NCBI GenBank assembly: GCA_902793405.1
Contig: CADBDH010000002.1
Location: 109,672 to 173,671 of the forward strand
DNA: 64,000 nucleotides
From: an uncultured Bacteroidales bacterium
GTDB lineage: Bacteria; Bacteroidota; Bacteroidia; Bacteroidales; Muribaculaceae
Reading direction: 5' to 3'
The notes below the pieces were generated by a model. It ran no database searches and was not told the origin of the DNA. It worked only from the letters and a program-made list of their open reading frames with translations. Below, one piece after another: positions 33,722 through 41,287 of this stretch (its first letter is position 1; each line of letters begins with the position of its first letter). The position numbers and the translations under genes were made by a program.

Positions 33722-33729
33722 TACCTTTG
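33722..33729 (+). promoter_or_regulatory. -7 box of prfA
   Basis: TACCTTTG, 22 bases before the prfA ATG. Confidence 0.65.
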
Positions 33730-33751
33730 CAGTCAAATTCAGAAACGCATT

Positions 33752-34861
33752 ATGGCAGAATCATCTTTATTGCAGCGCCTCGACGGCCTGGATGCCCGGT
33801 TTGAGGAAATCGGCACGCTCATCACAGACCCCAATGTCATCGCCGACCAGCGGCGCTACGTCAAGCTCACCAAGGAGTACAAGAGCCTCGAGACCCTGTT
33901 GGCGGCCACACACCGCTACCGCAAACTGCTCGAAGACATCGAGCAGGCCAAACTCGTGCTCGATAACGAGACCGACGAGGACCTGCGGGCCATGGCTCGT
34001 GAGGAAATCGACGAGAACCAGGCTCAGGTGCCCAAACTCGAGGAGGAAATCAAACTCCTGCTCATCCCCGAGGACCCCGAGGACAGCAAGAACGTCGTCC
34101 TGGAGATTCGAGGCGGCACGGGTGGCGACGAGGCGGCCCTGTTTGCCGGCGACCTGGCGCGCATGTACATCCGCTATTGTGAGACCAAGGGCTGGAACGT
34201 GCAGATGTCCTCTTGCAGCGAGGGCGCTGTGGGCGGCTACAAGGAGGTGGTGTTCAGCATCACGGGCGACAACGTCTATGGCACGTTGAAGTATGAGTCG
34301 GGCGTGCACCGCGTGCAGCGAGTGCCTGTCACCGAGACCCAGGGCCGTGTACACACCAGTGCTGCCAGCGTGGCCGTGCTGCCCGAGGCCGAGCCGTTTG
34401 ACGTGCACATCAACGAGGGCGAGATCAAGTGGGACACCTTCCGCAGCGGCGGTGCCGGCGGACAGAACGTGAACAAGGTGAACAGTGGTGTGCGCCTGCG
34501 CTACATGTGGACCAACCCCAACACCGGTGAGCAGCAGGAAATCCTCATCGAGTGTACCGAAACCCGCGACCAGCCCAAGAACAAGGAAAGGGCCCTGGCA
34601 CGCCTGCGCACCTTCATCTACGACCATGAACACCAGAAGTATATGGACGACATCGCCTCGCGCCGCAAGACCCTCGTCTCGACGGGCGACCGCTCGGCCA
34701 AGATACGCACCTACAACTATCCGCAGGGCCGCATCACCGACCACCGCATCGGCTACACCATCTATAACCTGCCCGCCTTTATGGACGGCGACATCCAGGA
34801 CTGCATCGACCACCTAATCGTCGCCGAGAACGCCGAGAAACTCAAAGAAGCAGAATTGTAG
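33752..34861 (+). CDS. prfA: Peptide chain release factor 1
   Basis: RF1 (369 residues) reads UAA and UAG and triggers peptide release. It shows the coiled N-terminal domain, the peptide-anticodon region before GRVHTSAASVAVLPE, and the catalytic GGQ in RSGGAGGQNVNKVNSGVRLRY near residue 235, whose Gln is normally methylated. RF1 and RF2 are similar; the absence of an RF2-type programmed frameshift and the RVPVTETQGRVHTS context favour RF1. It has its own promoter and a repeat-filled 485-base spacer behind it. Confidence 0.95.
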   Translation: MAESSLLQRLDGLDARFEEIGTLITDPNVIADQRRYVKLTKEYKSLETLLAATHRYRKLLEDIEQAKLVLDNETDEDLRAMAREEIDENQAQVPKLEEEIKLLLIPEDPEDSKNVVLEIRGGTGGDEAALFAGDLARMYIRYCETKGWNVQMSSCSEGAVGGYKEVVFSITGDNVYGTLKYESGVHRVQRVPVTETQGRVHTSAASVAVLPEAEPFDVHINEGEIKWDTFRSGGAGGQNVNKVNSGVRLRYMWTNPNTGEQQEILIECTETRDQPKNKERALARLRTFIYDHEHQKYMDDIASRRKTLVSTGDRSAKIRTYNYPQGRITDHRIGYTIYNLPAFMDGDIQDCIDHLIVAENAEKLKEAEL

Positions 34862-34879
34862 TGCTCGCTGCGCTCGCAG

Positions 34880-34942
34880 TTTAGAGTTTAGGGTTTAGGG
34901 TTTAGGGTTTAGGGTTTAGGGTTTAGAGTTTAGAGTTTAGAG
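34880..34942 (+). repeat. 7-base-period repeat, locus B (TTTAGGG heptamers)
   Basis: Nine contiguous heptamers: TTTAGAG, five TTTAGGG, then three TTTAGAG, preceded by a CTGCGctCGCAG hairpin directly after the prfA stop. The sequence is identical to the plant telomere unit by chance. The rest of the spacer 34943-35346 holds the palindromic element at 35006-35085, two GCGGATGCC motifs and a terminator; no gene was found there. Confidence 0.85.
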
Positions 34943-35005
34943 GGGTATACGCATCTATGTGAGTTGCGCTCTTCTGCCTACGACGCTTGGGTGCAGGTTT
35001 ATGAT

Positions 35006-35085
35006 TTAAAGACAAGAAGGACAAGAAAGACAAAATAATGATTGTCAATAAAATAAATTGTTCTTCTTGTCTTTTTTGTCTTCTT
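35006..35085. repeat. 80-bp palindromic element, copy 1
   Basis: The arms AAAGACAAGAAGGACAAGAA... and ...TTCTTGTCTTTTTTGTCTTC are imperfectly complementary over about 33 bases around an AT-rich centre. The reverse complement of 46168-46246 matches it over almost the whole length (about 80 percent by eye). Confidence 0.75.
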
Positions 35086-35118
35086 ATAGGGTGGCATACG
35101 CACTCTGTGAAAGGGGGG

Positions 35119-35170
35119 GCGGATGCCAGTTGTTTGAGTTGTTTTTTAATTAATGGGGGCTGCGGATGCC
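35119..35170 (+). repeat. GCGGATGCC motif pair
   Basis: The nonamer GCGGATGCC preceded by a G run occurs at 35119-35127 and 35162-35170, and again at 46286-46294 and 46596-46604, always in the repeat-filled spacers. Confidence 0.5.
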
Positions 35171-35313
35171 TAAGGGTTTGTGTTAAAGATTTGTTAAAAT
35201 GCCGTTTTGTTGTTGCAAAGTGGTGTTTTCGTGTGTCTATATAGCAGACAACGATCTAATGATGAAGCCTGAAGACACAGTCATAGTAACAATTAGTGAT
35301 GTTTATTAATGAG

Positions 35314-35347
35314 ACACTGGAGGCCAATGAAGCTTCCAGTGTTTTTT
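35314..35347 (+). terminator. Terminator-like hairpin pointing plus, no plus-strand gene
   Basis: ACACTGGA (35314-35321) and TCCAGTGT (35335-35342) pair perfectly, followed on the plus strand by TTTTTT. It overlaps the end of the minus-strand DUF1893 gene, for which the T tract is on the wrong side. Confidence 0.55.
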
Positions 35348-35757
35348 CAATGGCTGCTGAAGAATGCTTTGACTTTTTGAATGATGGTGGCGGGGTCGTC
35401 GATGTCGCGGCTCAGTTGTTCCATGGGGCACCAGCCGGTGCCGGCGCGGTTGATGATGTGGTCCACCAGCTGGCCATATTCGGCTTTTACGCCATGGGCT
35501 TGCAGCAGGGCCAGTGCGGGCTCGCTCATCACGTCGGCATGGACGTGCCGCACGCCGCCCATGGCCATGCAGGCTGCCGCAGCCTTGCCCACGGCCTTGT
35601 CGGCAATGAGGGCGTCGCGTAGTAGCTCGGGACTCTCAGTCACCAGGGTCAACAGGTCTTTCACTCCGCGCTGGGTATAGCGGTGCAGGGTGCCGTCGGC
35701 ACTTTTCACGACCAGGGTCAGGCCCTCGTCATGCAGGATATTAATCAACTGTTTCAT
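35347..35757 (-). CDS. DUF1893 family protein
   Basis: The 136-residue protein matches DUF1893: a leading helix, LTLVVKSADGTLHRYTQRGVKDLL, ALIADKAVGKAAAACMAMGGV and the Cys-containing NRAGTGWCPMEQL near residue 110. The family has a cytidine-deaminase-like fold but no established activity. The gene stands alone, divergent from mtnN, and its -7 box lies only four bases before the ATG, so the transcript should be almost leaderless. Confidence 0.85.
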   Translation of the reverse strand: MKQLINILHDEGLTLVVKSADGTLHRYTQRGVKDLLTLVTESPELLRDALIADKAVGKAAAACMAMGGVRHVHADVMSEPALALLQAHGVKAEYGQLVDHIINRAGTGWCPMEQLSRDIDDPATIIQKVKAFFSSH

Positions 35758-35761
35758 GCGG

Positions 35762-35769
35762 CAAAAATA
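35762..35769 (-). promoter_or_regulatory. -7 box of DUF1893 gene, 4 bases from the ATG
   Basis: TATTTTTG on the minus strand, followed by CCGC and the ATG at 35757. No clear -33 TTG was found. Confidence 0.6.
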
Positions 35770-35790
35770 GTATAATCAGAGAAAAAATAC

Positions 35791-35798
35791 TACTTTTG
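35791..35798 (+). promoter_or_regulatory. -7 box of mtnN
   Basis: TACTTTTG on the plus strand, 30 bases before the mtnN ATG at 35829. Confidence 0.6.
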
Positions 35799-35828
35799 TG
35801 GCATAAATTCAAAAACTTAATCATAAGA

Positions 35829-36506
35829 ATGAAGATTGGAATCATCGTAGCAATGCACAAGGAGCTGGAACTGCTCTTGCCATTGCTGCAAAATAGCGAG
35901 GAGAGTCGAATGGGTGGCTGTGAGTTCCACCGTGGCAAGGTGGGGCGTCATGATGTCATTGCCATGCAGTGTGGTATCGGCAAGGTCAATGCCGCGATGG
36001 GCACGTTGACGTTAGTCAACTCGTTCCTGCCCGATTTTGTCATCAACAGTGGTGTCGCCGGTGGTGCCGACCCGAGTGTCAACGTGATGGACGTGGTGGC
36101 AGGCGCCCGTGTCGCCTATCACGACGTGTGGTGCGGTCCCGAGAGCGAGCTGGGACAGGTTCAAGGTCTGCCCCTCTACTTCGAGGGAGCACAGCGGCTG
36201 CTCAACCTCGTGCCCGACCGCGAGGGTATCCACAAGGGCCTGATATGTTCTGGTGACCAGTTCATCGATACCTTGGATGCCGTGACCCGCATCAAGGGCA
36301 ACTTCCCCGAGGCCCTGGCCGTTGATATGGAGTCGGGTGCCATTGCACAGGTGTGCCACCTCAACAAGGTGCCGTTCTTGGCCCTGCGTGTCATCAGCGA
36401 CTCGCCGGGTGCCAGCCACGATAACACGCGCCAGTACCTCGACTTCTGGACCGACGCCCCGCAGGAGACCTTCAACTTGGTAAAAGACATTATTACCAGG
36501 CTTTAG
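35829..36506 (+). CDS. mtnN: 5'-methylthioadenosine / S-adenosylhomocysteine nucleosidase
   Basis: The 225-residue cytosolic enzyme (Pfs) cleaves adenine from methylthioadenosine and S-adenosylhomocysteine. It has the family start IGIIVAMHKELELL, the phosphorylase-like MQCGIGKVNAAMGTLTLV, INSGVAGGADP, and the catalytic region AVDMESGAIAQVC with RVISDSPG near 195. The ATG at 35829 is preferred to a TTG at 35796. luxS follows after 52 bases, so the two steps from S-adenosylhomocysteine to homocysteine are genetically linked. Confidence 0.94.
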   Translation: MKIGIIVAMHKELELLLPLLQNSEESRMGGCEFHRGKVGRHDVIAMQCGIGKVNAAMGTLTLVNSFLPDFVINSGVAGGADPSVNVMDVVAGARVAYHDVWCGPESELGQVQGLPLYFEGAQRLLNLVPDREGIHKGLICSGDQFIDTLDAVTRIKGNFPEALAVDMESGAIAQVCHLNKVPFLALRVISDSPGASHDNTRQYLDFWTDAPQETFNLVKDIITRL

Positions 36507-36511
36507 GCTCT

Positions 36512-36553
36512 ACTAACAACTAAAAACCAACAACTAAGGACTAAAAACAAAAA
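36512..36553 (+). repeat. 7-base-period repeat, locus C
   Basis: Six contiguous heptamers: ACTAACA, ACTAAAA, ACCAACA, ACTAAGG, ACTAAAA, ACAAAAA. They fill almost the whole mtnN-luxS spacer up to five bases before the luxS ATG. Confidence 0.75.
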
Positions 36554-36558
36554 CTCTC

Positions 36559-37044
36559 ATGGAAAAGATTGCTAGTTTCAAGATAGACCACACCAGGCTG
36601 TTGCGCGGCATCTATGTGTCACGCAAAGATTACCTGCAGGGTGGCGATGTGGTCACGACATTTGACATCCGCATGAAACTGCCCAACCGCGAGCCGGCCA
36701 TCAGCCAGAGTGCGATACACACCCTGGAGCACCTGGCAGCGACCTGGCTGCGCAACCATCCGCAGTGGGGCGACAAGGTTGTCTATTGGGGACCGATGGG
36801 CTGCTGCACGGGCAATTACCTGCTGCTCAGGGGCGACCTCGAGAGCCGCGACATCGTGCCGCTGATGCAGGAGCTGTTCCAGTGGATTGCCGACTTTGAC
36901 GGCGAGATTCCGGGCGCCAATGCCCACGACTGCGGCAACTACATGCTCAACAACCTGCCCATGGCCAAGTGGGAGGCACGTAAATACTACATGGAGGTGC
37001 TGCAAGACATCAAGGACGAGAACCTCATCTATCCCGAGGAGTAA
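36559..37044 (+). CDS. luxS: S-ribosylhomocysteine lyase
   Basis: LuxS (161 residues) converts S-ribosylhomocysteine to homocysteine and the AI-2 precursor DPD. The metal-binding [14 protein letters not shown] (HxxEH) lies near residue 54, the catalytic Cys in [12 protein letters not shown] near 84, and the third metal ligand in [11 protein letters not shown] near 124. Length and motifs are complete. It follows mtnN, and the Ca/Na antiporter gene begins 18 bases after it. Confidence 0.96.
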   Translation: MEKIASFKIDHTRLLRGIYVSRKDYLQGGDVVTTFDIRMKLPNREPAISQSAIHTLEHLAATWLRNHPQWGDKVVYWGPMGCCTGNYLLLRGDLESRDIVPLMQELFQWIADFDGEIPGANAHDCGNYMLNNLPMAKWEARKYYMEVLQDIKDENLIYPEE

Positions 37045-37062
37045 AACTGACAGTTTTTCGAT

Positions 37063-38037
37063 ATGGATTATCTTTTGCTTTTTGTCGGGCTGGGCATTCT
37101 GCTTCTGGCTGCTAACTATCTGGTGGACTCGTCGGTCGCCATAGCCCAGAGGGCCAAAATTTCCAATTTCATCATTGGCTTGACTATTGTGGGCATCGGT
37201 ACCAGCGCTCCCGAGTTGTTTGTGTCGGTATCGTCGGCCCTGAAAGATAGCGGCGACATTGCCATGGGTAACGTTCTGGGTTCCAACGTGGCCAACGTCC
37301 TCCTCATCATGGGTGTGACGGCAATTATTGCACCGTTCCCCATCGAGCGGCTGCAGCGGCTGCGCGACATCCCGTTCGTCATCCTGGCCTCGTTGTTTGT
37401 CATGCTCATTGCCAACGACACGATTGTGCCGGGCATCAATACCAACATGCTGTCGCGCCTCGACGGCATTGTCCTGCTGGTGCTTTTCCTCAGCTATATG
37501 GGCTGGGTAGTGGTGCAGAAGGGCAAAGACCCCAAGAAGGCACTGGAAGAGGCCGACGAGGAGGCTAAATCCTCGTTGGCGGGCAAGAACCCGTGGCTGC
37601 TGTGGGGCATCGCCATCATCTCGCTGGCAGCCCTCATCGGGGGCGGTAACCTGTTCCTGGACAGCGCCAAGAACCTGGCACGCGCCTGGGGCATGAGCGA
37701 GGCAGTCATTGCCATCACCATCGTCGCTGTGGGCACCTCGCTGCCCGAGCTGGTCACGGCCATTATCGCCGCCAGCAAGAAGAATCCGCAGCTGGCCTTG
37801 GGCAACGTCATCGGCAGCAACCTGTTCAACCTCATGTTCATTCTGGGTACTGCTTCGACCGTCAAGCCGTTGACCTTTGTGGACATCAACATTTGGGACT
37901 ATGCCGTGATGCTGATATCGGCCGTGATGCTCTATATGGTGATACACACCTTCAAGAAAAACAAGTTTGACCGCGTCGAGGGCGCCATCTTCTTTGCGGC
38001 CTACGTGGCCTATACCGTCTATTTGCTTATGCGCTAA
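37063..38037 (+). CDS. Calcium/sodium antiporter (CaCA family)
   Basis: The 324-residue membrane protein has about ten helices in two inverted halves, each with the alpha-repeat signature: VGIGTSAPELFVSVSSAL near residue 45 and VAVGTSLPELVTAIIAAS near 222, followed by GNVLGSNVANVLL and GNVIGSNLFNLMF. It resembles YrbG and exchanges cations across the inner membrane; ion selectivity is inferred from the family. An acidic loop (EEADEEAKSS) links the halves. It is close behind luxS and probably cotranscribed. Confidence 0.93.
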   Translation: MDYLLLFVGLGILLLAANYLVDSSVAIAQRAKISNFIIGLTIVGIGTSAPELFVSVSSALKDSGDIAMGNVLGSNVANVLLIMGVTAIIAPFPIERLQRLRDIPFVILASLFVMLIANDTIVPGINTNMLSRLDGIVLLVLFLSYMGWVVVQKGKDPKKALEEADEEAKSSLAGKNPWLLWGIAIISLAALIGGGNLFLDSAKNLARAWGMSEAVIAITIVAVGTSLPELVTAIIAASKKNPQLALGNVIGSNLFNLMFILGTASTVKPLTFVDINIWDYAVMLISAVMLYMVIHTFKKNKFDRVEGAIFFAAYVAYTVYLLMR

Positions 38038-38112
38038 GGCAATAATGTGCCGCATCGCTCCGTTAAACTTGTCGGCGATATTGCTGTCAAACCCAATAAA
38101 TGGATTCCTGCT

Positions 38113-39387
38113 ATGAATAGAAACAAGATTCTGTCGCTGCTGGCATGCTGCCTGATGACCGTGGCTGCCGTGGCTCAAAACAGGGTGGACACGCGCGTCC
38201 ACATCTTTGACAACAACGTGCGCTCCCTCAAGGTGTGCCTGACGAGCAACATGTATATCCCGCCGGTGCTCATGATGAATGGCCATGACCGCCTGCTGGT
38301 CAACTTCGACTATCTGGACTATGACGTGCACTACCTGCGCTACAGTGTCACCCACTGCAATGCCGATTGGCAGCCGTCGCAACTGATCGAGAGCGAGTAT
38401 GTGAGCGGCTTCAACTATGCCGATATCGAGGACTATGAGCAGAGCGAGGCCACCTATGTCCACTACTACAACTACCAGTTCATGCTGCCCAACGAGGACA
38501 TGGAGTTCCTGGTGAGCGGCAACTACCTGCTCAGCGTCTATGAGCAGGATGACCCCAGCGAGATCCTGTTCCAGACGCGCTTCTCGGTGTGTGAGGGCCT
38601 GGTGAGTGTGGTTCCTCAGGTAACGTCGCGCACCGATGTTGAATACAACAACCGTTTCCAGCAGGTATCCTTCGATGTCCGTTACAAGCCCAGCCAGATT
38701 AAGGACCCCTATAGCGAATTGACCTGCATCGTCACGCAGAATTCCCGCGACGACAATGCCGTGGTGGTCAACCGTCCCACGATGGTGGGGGTGGACCATG
38801 TGACCTATGAGCACAACCGTGACCTGATTTTCCCTGCTGGCAATGAGTTCCGCCGTTTCGAGACCGTCAGCGCCCACAACATCAACATGGGCGTGCAGTC
38901 CATCCGCTACTATGAGCCCATGTATCATGCCATCCTCATGGTGGATGAGCCCCGCAACGAGATGCAATACCTCTATGACCAGACGCAGTTTGGACGTTTC
39001 ACCATCCGCAATGCCGAAGCCTACGGCGAGAATACCCTTCGCGCCGACTACATGATTACCCACTTCACCCTCAACACCTTTGGCAAGCTCAATGGCGGCA
39101 ACGTGAGGCTTTACGGCGAGTTCATGAATGGCCTTCCCGAATCGCAGTCCATCATGAAATATGACGCCAGCAACGGCTGCTACACCGCCGACATCCTGCT
39201 CAAGCAGGGCGCCTATAATTACATGTACCTGTGGGTACCTGACGGTACCGCAGTCGGCCAAACCTCGCGCATCGAGGGCGACCACTACGAAACCATCAAC
39301 GAATACATGGTAAAGGTCTATTACCGCCCCATGGGCGAACGCTACGACCACCTGGCCGGCTACGGCGTCACCTACTCCGGCCGCTAA
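38113..39387 (+). CDS. DUF5103 domain protein, exported
   Basis: The 424-residue protein begins with a signal peptide (ILSLLACCLMTVAAVAQ) and consists of the Bacteroidetes-specific DUF5103 region: YLDYDVHYLRYSVTHCNADWQPSQL, the long beta-rich core, and a C-terminal carbohydrate-binding-like sandwich with NGCYTADILLKQGAYNYMY. The function is unknown. The ATG at 38113 directly precedes the signal peptide; the frame open to 38047 has no supporting features. It follows the antiporter gene by 75 bases. Confidence 0.85.
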   Translation: MNRNKILSLLACCLMTVAAVAQNRVDTRVHIFDNNVRSLKVCLTSNMYIPPVLMMNGHDRLLVNFDYLDYDVHYLRYSVTHCNADWQPSQLIESEYVSGFNYADIEDYEQSEATYVHYYNYQFMLPNEDMEFLVSGNYLLSVYEQDDPSEILFQTRFSVCEGLVSVVPQVTSRTDVEYNNRFQQVSFDVRYKPSQIKDPYSELTCIVTQNSRDDNAVVVNRPTMVGVDHVTYEHNRDLIFPAGNEFRRFETVSAHNINMGVQSIRYYEPMYHAILMVDEPRNEMQYLYDQTQFGRFTIRNAEAYGENTLRADYMITHFTLNTFGKLNGGNVRLYGEFMNGLPESQSIMKYDASNGCYTADILLKQGAYNYMYLWVPDGTAVGQTSRIEGDHYETINEYMVKVYYRPMGERYDHLAGYGVTYSGR

Positions 39388-39418
39388 TAACCTGAATTAC
39401 TGTCGCCGCTATTTAAAA

Positions 39419-39583
39419 ACACGAATGCCCATGAATAGTCACGAATGATCAAAAAAAATAATTTATGCCCATTCGTGTTCATTTATGGTCATTTATGTTA
39501 TCATTGACACGAATGTCCATCAATAGCCACGAATGATCATTAATAATATATTCTTGTTCATTTATGGCCATTCATGTTTTATT
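39419..39583. repeat. CACGAATG hairpin repeats, two tandem copies
   Basis: Two imperfect long hairpins lie one after the other. The left arms start CACGAATGCCCATGAATAG and CACGAATGTCCATCAATAG; the right arms carry the reverse complements (CATTCGTG, CATTTATGG, CATTCATG). They lie directly behind the 3' end of the GxxExxY gene. Confidence 0.75.
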
Positions 39584-39593
39584 ATCAAGATTT

Positions 39594-40043
39594 TTATGAA
39601 TCTTCCTCTTCTTCGATTTTAAGGATATTCATGTCCTTGTCAAGGAGGACGCATTCGTTGGTTTCGGCAATCAACCCATATCGTTCACCTTGGAGTTTTG
39701 ATTGCCCAAAGTTGATGAGAATTCCGATGGGCATTCGGGTCAGCCTCATGTAATTGAATAGTTGGGCTCGGTGCGCCGGAATCAGTTTGCTCACAGATTT
39801 CAGTTCAACAATCACTTCATCTTCCACTACCAGATCCATCTGATAGTGTTTTTCCATTTTTTGCCCTTTATAAAAACAAGGGATATTCTTCAATGTTTCA
39901 TGATGAATTCCTTTGGATTGCAGTTCAAGATGTAAAGCCTCATTATAAAGGGGCTCAAGGAGACCCCAGTTCATCTCGTGGTGAACCTCCATAGCAGCCC
40001 CTATTGTTCTGTAAACAATAAACTTATATATCTTGAAGTCCAT
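39594..40043 (-). CDS. GxxExxY family protein (PD-(D/E)XK nuclease fold)
   Basis: The 149-residue protein contains the family-defining GLLEPLY motif (GxxExxY) near residue 29, IGAAMEVHHEMNWG before it, and a nuclease-fold core: the acidic residue in MDLVVEDEVIVELKS (D...ExK) near 85-95 and the helix AHRAQLFNYMRL, then IGILINFGQ. The arrangement fits PD-(D/E)XK nucleases, but activity is not established for the family. The ATG at 40043 is preferred; starting at 40058 would run into the flanking repeat. CACGAATG-type repeats lie on both sides, suggesting transfer as a unit. Confidence 0.85.
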   Translation of the reverse strand: MDFKIYKFIVYRTIGAAMEVHHEMNWGLLEPLYNEALHLELQSKGIHHETLKNIPCFYKGQKMEKHYQMDLVVEDEVIVELKSVSKLIPAHRAQLFNYMRLTRMPIGILINFGQSKLQGERYGLIAETNECVLLDKDMNILKIEEEEDS

Positions 40044-40051
40044 GTCAAATA

Positions 40052-40095
40052 AATACATTCATGACCATTCGTGGCCATTTCCGGTCATTCGTGTT
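40052..40095. repeat. CACGAATG repeat arm upstream of GxxExxY gene
   Basis: Only the right-arm type sequence is present here. Its 19 bases CATTTCCGGTCATTCGTGT (40076-40094) recur exactly at 43815-43833. It starts nine bases upstream of the GxxExxY ATG. Confidence 0.7.
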
Positions 40096-40124
40096 ATTTG
40101 AAAAAGAGAATTATTGGCCATTTT

Positions 40125-41270
40125 CTAAGACATGCGGGTCTTGTAGTCGATGTAATCGAATTCGCGTAGCACTTGCATGGTGCCGTCCAGTCGCTTGAAC
40201 AGGATGGAGGGGTGCTGTATGCCGTTGAACATGTTGGTCTTGACGGTGGTGTAATGGTTCATGTCCTCGAGGGTGATGCGGTCGCCGCGTTTCAATGGCT
40301 TCTCAAAGCTCCAGTCGCCCACATAGTCGCCGCTCAGGCACGAATTGCCGCCCATGCGGTAAGTCGGCTTTGACGGGTCCACCTCGGCGAGGGCCTGGGT
40401 GATTTTGGGCTTGTAGGGCATCTCCAGGCAGTCGGGCATGTGGCAGGCGAAGGAAACGTCCAATATTGCTGTGCTGATGCCGCTGTTGCTCACCACATCG
40501 ACCACGGTAGCCTCCAGGTCGCCCGTCTGCCAGCACCAGGCACTGCCGGGCTCCAGAATCAGCTGCAGGTTGGGATAAGCCCCCTGGAAGGCACCCAGCA
40601 CCTGCTCCAGGTGACGTATGTTGTAGCCCTCGCGGGTCATCAGGTGTCCGCCGCCCATGTTGAGCCACTTGAGGCGCGGCAGGAATTGGCCAAACTGTTG
40701 CTTGAGGGCCAGCAGCACCTTCTCCAGGTCAAAACTCGTGCTCTCGCACAAGGCGTGAAAATGGAAGCCCTCGATGCCCTCGGGCAGCTCCTTCAGGTCC
40801 TCGGCCAGGACGCCGAAACGCGAACCGGGGCAGCAGGGGTTGTAGATGTCGGTCTCGATGACTGAGCACATGGGGTTTACCCTCAGGCCGCAGCTCACCT
40901 GCTCGCCAGGCCAGTCGGCATTGTGCCGGTTCACCTTGTCGGCAAAGCGCAGGTACTGCTCTATCGAGTTGAAGGTGATGTGCGAGCTGCCGGCGATGTA
41001 GGCGTCGATGGTCTCGTCGGTATAGGCGGGGCAATAGGTGTGGGTGCGGCACTTCAGCTCGTCGATGGCCAGCAGCATCTCGTTAATCGAGCTGGCGGTC
41101 GATTCGATGCCGTATTCCCTGAACACGTCAAACGTGCGCCACAGCGCATTGGCCTTGAAGGCCATGATGATGTCCACTCCCGTGCGCTGGGCCACACCTG
41201 TAATCAGTTCGATGTTGCGGCGCAGTTTCTCCTCATACACGATATAATAGGGCGTCTTGTACTCTTCCAT
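40125..41270 (-). CDS. nspC: Carboxynorspermidine / carboxyspermidine decarboxylase
   Basis: The 381-residue PLP enzyme catalyses the last step of the carboxyspermidine route to spermidine, common in Bacteroidetes. It has the alanine-racemase fold with the PLP lysine in IIMAFKANALW near residue 39, FHFHALCES near 172, the glycine-rich WLNMGGGHLMTREGY, EPGSAWCWQTGDL, and the C-terminal active-site cysteine segment RMGGNSCLSGDYVGDWSF. It begins 17 bases after the pcrA stop and is probably translated from the same mRNA. Confidence 0.94.
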   Translation of the reverse strand: MEEYKTPYYIVYEEKLRRNIELITGVAQRTGVDIIMAFKANALWRTFDVFREYGIESTASSINEMLLAIDELKCRTHTYCPAYTDETIDAYIAGSSHITFNSIEQYLRFADKVNRHNADWPGEQVSCGLRVNPMCSVIETDIYNPCCPGSRFGVLAEDLKELPEGIEGFHFHALCESTSFDLEKVLLALKQQFGQFLPRLKWLNMGGGHLMTREGYNIRHLEQVLGAFQGAYPNLQLILEPGSAWCWQTGDLEATVVDVVSNSGISTAILDVSFACHMPDCLEMPYKPKITQALAEVDPSKPTYRMGGNSCLSGDYVGDWSFEKPLKRGDRITLEDMNHYTTVKTNMFNGIQHPSILFKRLDGTMQVLREFDYIDYKTRMS

Positions 41271-41287
41271 TGCGTTATTGGGTGGTT

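Noticed and set aside
34880-34942. Telomere or linear replicon end suggested by TTTAGGG units
   Set aside because: The tract is internal, short and degenerate at both edges, and relatives of it with other bases occur at four more loci.
35038-35244. Open frame of 68 cysteine-rich residues on the plus strand after prfA
   Set aside because: Most of it lies in the 80-bp palindrome and G-rich repeat DNA; composition is not protein-like.
39419-39583. CRISPR array suggested by repeated CACGAATG units
   Set aside because: Units are of unequal spacing, form inverted pairs, have no constant-length spacers, and no cas gene is in the window.
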